From Bacillota bacterium (GTDB taxonomy: Bacteria > Bacillota > Clostridia > Christensenellales > CAG-138): DNA of 64,000 bases. A model generated the notes under the pieces. It ran no database searches. It saw only the letters and a list, made by a program, of their open reading frames with translations, and was not told the DNA's origin. Within the stretch, counting starts at the first letter, position 1; every line of letters begins with the position of its first letter. Both the position numbers and the translations under genes were made by a program. The stretch is from NCBI GenBank assembly GCA_023395595.1, contig JAEWYO010000036.1, positions 4,319 through 68,318 on the forward strand, in the 5' to 3' direction. Shown here piece after piece: positions 60,631 through 64,000 of the stretch.

Positions 60631-61116
60631 TCACGTCGTTTGCTTCTTTTTTGCTTTACGAATCTTCATGACGATCGCACGCAACCCCAGCAAAACCAGC
60701 ACGCCCATCACCACGCCGGAGAAATCCAGCACCACATCAATCACCTGTGACCCGCGCGAGGAAAAGAGTTGAATCGTCTCGTCTGCCACGGCGACAAGCA
60801 GCCCCGCAAACAGGCAATTGAGAATCGAATGCAGCTCCCGTTTGCCGAGCAAAACCGAAAGCAACGCAAGCTCCGCGCCGAGCATCGCAAACTCGGTAAA
60901 GTGCGCCAGTTTGCGCACCAGATGATCGGTCACATGCTCGGGCGAGAAGATCGCATCTAGCAACGGCCGAATGAATTGCAGCACACCGAGGCTGAGCAAC
61001 TGCGATTCGCTGCGGCTCTTCATCGAGTTTCCCCAAATAAACCCAATCGTGAACAGGATCAGCAGGCAAAGGAGGATGATCCCCATCCTGCGCGTTTTCA
61101 TTTGTGTTGTGTGCAT
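60631..61116 (-). CDS. VanZ family membrane protein
   Basis: A 161-residue protein with about four hydrophobic segments and VanZ landmarks: FIWGNSMKS, HLVRKLAHFTEFAMLGAEL near 65-83, and VADETIQLFSSRGSQVIDVVLDFSG near 109-133. VanZ-like proteins affect glycopeptide resistance or cell envelope traits, but most chromosomal copies have no known function. It lies 4 bp after a paralogue. Confidence 0.85.
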   Translation of the reverse strand: MHTTQMKTRRMGIILLCLLILFTIGFIWGNSMKSRSESQLLSLGVLQFIRPLLDAIFSPEHVTDHLVRKLAHFTEFAMLGAELALLSVLLGKRELHSILNCLFAGLLVAVADETIQLFSSRGSQVIDVVLDFSGVVMGVLVLLGLRAIVMKIRKAKKKQTT

Positions 61117-61119
61117 GTT

Positions 61120-61635
61120 TTACTTCGTTGTCCCCTGTTTCTGTATGTCTTCCCTTCGCTTACGTGCCAGGCATTTGGCGCCATAGGCCAGCAGCATGCC
61201 GCCCGAAGCACCGAAAAAGTCGATCCAAACATCCTGCACCTGGCTTGTTCTGCCGGTGAAGATTTGAATCGTCTCATCGATCACCGCGGTAAGCAGCACG
61301 GTGAAGAGCAGCAGCCAAACGTTCACCTGCTTCATCGACGCCGTCACCCAAACGAGCAGCGCGCCGAGAATCGCATACTCGATGCAATGCGCGGCTTTTC
61401 GCACATCGTAATCAAACGCCTTTGCCGGTATCTTCCCCTGCGGGTCGAGAATCGGCTTGAGCCAGTGCTCCACCCAGCCGCTGAACGCGTTGGACTGTTT
61501 GCTCCCCGCGAGCGAATTGGACCAGATGAACACAAGGGTGAGCGCGACCAAAATCGGTATTATTTTTTGCGCATTTCGTTTGAAGAACAATGGTTTACCC
61601 CCGCTTGTTCGAATGCAAGTGCTCTGCTCGTTCAA
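61120..61635 (-). CDS. VanZ family membrane protein (paralogue)
   Basis: A 171-residue protein with the same pattern as its neighbour: FIWSNSLAGS, VRKAAHCIEYAILGALL, and IDETIQIFTGRTSQVQDVWIDFFG. It overlaps the UDP-sugar dehydrogenase gene by ATGA and is followed 3 bp later by the second VanZ gene, so it is a tandem duplication within the envelope sugar operon. Confidence 0.85.
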   Translation of the reverse strand: MNEQSTCIRTSGGKPLFFKRNAQKIIPILVALTLVFIWSNSLAGSKQSNAFSGWVEHWLKPILDPQGKIPAKAFDYDVRKAAHCIEYAILGALLVWVTASMKQVNVWLLLFTVLLTAVIDETIQIFTGRTSQVQDVWIDFFGASGGMLLAYGAKCLARKRREDIQKQGTTK

Positions 61636-62816
61636 TCGCGAAAATACAAGTCCCTGGTATAGACCTTGTCCAGCACGTCTGCGATGTCCTCGCTGTAGCG
61701 GTTTGCGATGATTACGTCACTCATGGCTTTAAACGCGTCCAGATCCCGAATCACGCGGCTGTTGAAAAACGTTTCCTCTTTTGCCGAAGGCTCGTAGATC
61801 ACAATCTCGATGCCCTTGGCTTTGATCCGCTTCATCACGCCCTGCACCGAACTCTGGCGGAAATTATCCGAGTTTGCTTTCATCGTGAGTCGATAGATTC
61901 CAACGATGTTCGGGTGTTTGGCGATGATTTGATCCGCGATGAAATCCTTACGGGTGCTGTTTGCGTCCACAATCGCGCTTACGAGATTCTGCGGCACATC
62001 GGTGTAGTTTGCGCGCAACTGCTTGGTGTCCTTCGGTAGGCAATAGCCGCCGTAGCCAAACGAGGGGTTGTTGTATTGGTTGCCAATGCGCGGATCGAGA
62101 CAAACGCCTTCGATGATTGACTTTGTGTTCAAATCTCGCATCTCCGCATAGGTGTCCAGTTCGTTAAAATACGCGACGCGCAGCGCAAGGTAGGTGTTTG
62201 CAAAAAGCTTCACCGCCTCCGCTTCGGTCGGGTTCATGAACAGCGTCGGTATGTCCTGCTTCACCGCGCCTTGCTTGAGCAACGAGGCAAACTGTTCCGC
62301 CGCTTTCATCAGCCGCGCGTTCTGAACCGGAACGCCGACGATAATCCGGCTTGGATAGAGATTGTCGTAGAGCGCGTGTCCTTCGCGCAAAAACTCCGGG
62401 CTAAAGAGGATGTTGTCGCAATGGTATTTCGCCCGCGCCTGTTCGGTAAACCCGACCGGCAGCGTGGATTTGATCATCATAATCGCGTCTGGATTGACGC
62501 GAATCACCTGCTGAATCACGGTTTCGACCGACGATGTATCAAAAAAGTTGCGCTCCGGATCATAGTTCGTCGGCGTGGAGATCACGACAAAATCCGCGTC
62601 CGCATAGGCGGCATCTGTGTTTGTCGTTGCCGTCAGGGTGAGCGTTTTGCTCGATAAATAGGTCTCGATCTCCGCATCCGCAATCGGAGAAATGCGCTTG
62701 TTGATCTGCTCTACCTTCTCCGGCAGAATGTCCACAGCGGTCACGGCGTTGTGCTGCGCGAGCAAAACCGCAATGGAAAGCCCGACGTATCCGGTTCCTG
62801 CGACTGCAATCTTCAT
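61632..62816 (-). CDS. ugd: UDP-glucose 6-dehydrogenase family protein
   Basis: A 394-residue enzyme with GTGYVG at 7-12, STPTNYD, the LREGHALYDNLYPSRIIVG block and the catalytic cysteine region FGYGGYCLPKDTKQL near 250-264. It oxidises UDP-glucose to UDP-glucuronate with NAD. The ATG at 62816 has AAGGAG upstream; the extension to 62852 overlaps the previous gene. The epimerase gene ends 28 bp before, so the pair makes UDP-glucuronate and UDP-galacturonate for the envelope polymer. Confidence 0.92.
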   Translation of the reverse strand: MKIAVAGTGYVGLSIAVLLAQHNAVTAVDILPEKVEQINKRISPIADAEIETYLSSKTLTLTATTNTDAAYADADFVVISTPTNYDPERNFFDTSSVETVIQQVIRVNPDAIMMIKSTLPVGFTEQARAKYHCDNILFSPEFLREGHALYDNLYPSRIIVGVPVQNARLMKAAEQFASLLKQGAVKQDIPTLFMNPTEAEAVKLFANTYLALRVAYFNELDTYAEMRDLNTKSIIEGVCLDPRIGNQYNNPSFGYGGYCLPKDTKQLRANYTDVPQNLVSAIVDANSTRKDFIADQIIAKHPNIVGIYRLTMKANSDNFRQSSVQGVMKRIKAKGIEIVIYEPSAKEETFFNSRVIRDLDAFKAMSDVIIANRYSEDIADVLDKVYTRDLYFRD

Positions 62817-62844
62817 AGTTGGGTTCTCCTTATTACCACGCATA

Positions 62845-63885
62845 TCAGGCATTGTAGTATGCTTTGTACCATTTTACAAATCGTTCGAGCCCTACTTCCA
62901 GGCTCGTGTTCGGCTTAAACCCGAAATCACGCACAAGCGCATCCACATTGGCATAGGTTTGATACACGTCACCCGGCTGCATCGGGAGAAACTCCTTCTC
63001 TGCGGGATGGTGAATCACACCCTCTCGCATCAGCAGCTTTTCGAGTGTTTCTATAAAAGTAAGCAGGTTTTCCGGTTGGTTGTTGCCGATGTTATAGACT
63101 TTGTACGGCGCACCATCGACGGTCTCGGCGGGCGGTGTTTTCATCACGCTGACGATTCCGGTGACGATGTCGTCGATGTAGGTGAAATCGCGCTTCATAT
63201 CGCCATAGTTGAAAATCTGGATTTTCTCACCCTTTACCAGTTTGTTGGTGAACCCGAAGTATGCCATGTCCGGCCGCCCCATCGGCCCGTAGACGGTAAA
63301 AAAACGCAATCCTGTCGAGGGGATTTTGTAGAGCTTTGCGTATGCATGCGCCATGAGCTCGTTGGATTTTTTCGTCGCCGCATATAGCGAAACGGGGTTG
63401 TCCACTTTGTCTTCGGTGGAATATGGCACCTTTTCGTTTGTCCCGTAGACGGACGAGCTGGACGCATACACAAGGTGCTCTACCCCGCGCGCGCCGTTGT
63501 CATAGGAATGGCGGCAGGCCTCTAGCACGTTGAAAAAACCGATGATGTTGCTGTTGATATACGCGTCCGGGTTCGTAATCGAATAGCGCACGCCCGCCTG
63601 TGCGGCGAGGTTGACCACGATGTCAAACTGCTTCTCGGCAAACAGCTCATCTAGCGCGGCCTTATCCGCGATGTCGATCTCATAGAACGTGAACGCGGGA
63701 AACGGCTTGAGCAGAGACAGCCGCGCGCGCTTGAGGCTGACATCGTAATAATCGTTCATGTTGTCAATTCCGACGACCACGCAGTTTTGCTCCAGCAGCT
63801 GTTGAGCCAAATAAAACCCGATGAATCCCGCGGCACCAGTCACCAATATCTTTTTCCCGTTGAGTGCGATGTTTCCATCCTGCAT
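62845..63885 (-). CDS. UDP-glucuronate 4-epimerase-like SDR enzyme
   Basis: A 346-residue extended short-chain dehydrogenase with GAAGFIG near 17-23, ASSSSVYG near 128-135, and the catalytic YAATK near 157-161; the GMDNMNDYYD-like GIDNMNDYYDVSLK segment near 41-54 is typical of GlcA epimerases (LspL/CapI). The ATG at 63885 has AAAGGAG upstream. It heads the run epimerase, ugd, two VanZ genes. A related 4-epimerase role (GalE type) is less likely. Confidence 0.9.
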   Translation of the reverse strand: MQDGNIALNGKKILVTGAAGFIGFYLAQQLLEQNCVVVGIDNMNDYYDVSLKRARLSLLKPFPAFTFYEIDIADKAALDELFAEKQFDIVVNLAAQAGVRYSITNPDAYINSNIIGFFNVLEACRHSYDNGARGVEHLVYASSSSVYGTNEKVPYSTEDKVDNPVSLYAATKKSNELMAHAYAKLYKIPSTGLRFFTVYGPMGRPDMAYFGFTNKLVKGEKIQIFNYGDMKRDFTYIDDIVTGIVSVMKTPPAETVDGAPYKVYNIGNNQPENLLTFIETLEKLLMREGVIHHPAEKEFLPMQPGDVYQTYANVDALVRDFGFKPNTSLEVGLERFVKWYKAYYNA

Positions 63886-64000
63886 GCGAAAGTCTCCTTT
63901 GGTTTGATTGCCCTGTTTCTTATTATACATGAAATCACATATTACACGAGAAGAAAACGAAACAATACGAGTCAGAGTCGTATAACGTTTATCCGAGAAT

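Overview
The window looks like chromosome of an anaerobic bacterium of the Bacillota, most likely class Clostridia with fairly high GC. This is inferred from gene content: a Rex redox regulator, DegV, DUF1836 and TSCPD-family proteins, two-subunit class I fumarase, an iron-dependent alcohol dehydrogenase, ATP-type phosphofructokinase, strong GGAGG ribosome binding sites with ATGA-type gene overlaps, and SH3-repeat secreted proteins. No rRNA, tRNA, CRISPR array, transposase or integrase was recognised.

Layout. 1-4.7 kb: the 3' part of a carotenoid-type operon with two FAD desaturase/oxidase-like proteins, a GT2 glycosyltransferase and a CrtO-like acyltransferase, resembling the tailoring end of staphyloxanthin synthesis. 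4.8-8.5 kb: a PAS/HD-GYP protein, DegV, a DUF1836 regulator and a methyltransferase. 8.8-15.7 kb: a compact three-gene operon led by a 1553-residue protein that combines an HD phosphohydrolase, a long helical region, a NadD-like nucleotidyltransferase and a phosphoribosyltransferase-like domain, followed by an LDH/MDH-like protein and a flavodoxin-like protein. 16.1-19.5 kb: a Fur-family regulator (probably Zur) with a zinc/manganese ABC importer. 19.6-23 kb: an HTH-superoxide reductase fusion, then a NapH-like membrane flavoprotein and its ApbE flavin transferase. 23.4-27.5 kb: fumarase, purA and purB. 28-31.2 kb: an AraC regulator, rex and an alcohol dehydrogenase. 31.5-33.6 kb: an isolated three-gene phage-tail-like cassette.

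33.7-43 kb, all on the minus strand: a catabolic cluster with a GNAT-like protein, a thiolase homologue lacking its nucleophilic cysteine, a DUF35 protein, the three subunits of an oxamate/oxalurate carbamoyltransferase (AllH, AllF/FdrA, AllG), a kynurenine-formamidase-like cyclase and an NCS2 nucleobase permease. 43.6-52.6 kb: pfkA, hydrolases, a surface acyltransferase, galM, an orphan RelB-like antitoxin, an RlmI-like methyltransferase and corA with a structured leader. 52.7-64 kb: cell-envelope genes (MBOAT plus SGNH pair, GT87 with a nonsense codon, two VanZ proteins, UDP-glucose dehydrogenase, UDP-glucuronate epimerase), a GGDEF protein, an SH3-repeat protein and an XRE/ImmA pair.

Most notable signals: the giant multi-enzyme operon, the carbamoyltransferase/cyclase/thiolase cluster, the HTH-superoxide reductase fusion, and two unrelated genes whose 3' ends, including the stop codon, are repeated in tandem downstream (38-bp and about 43-bp units).
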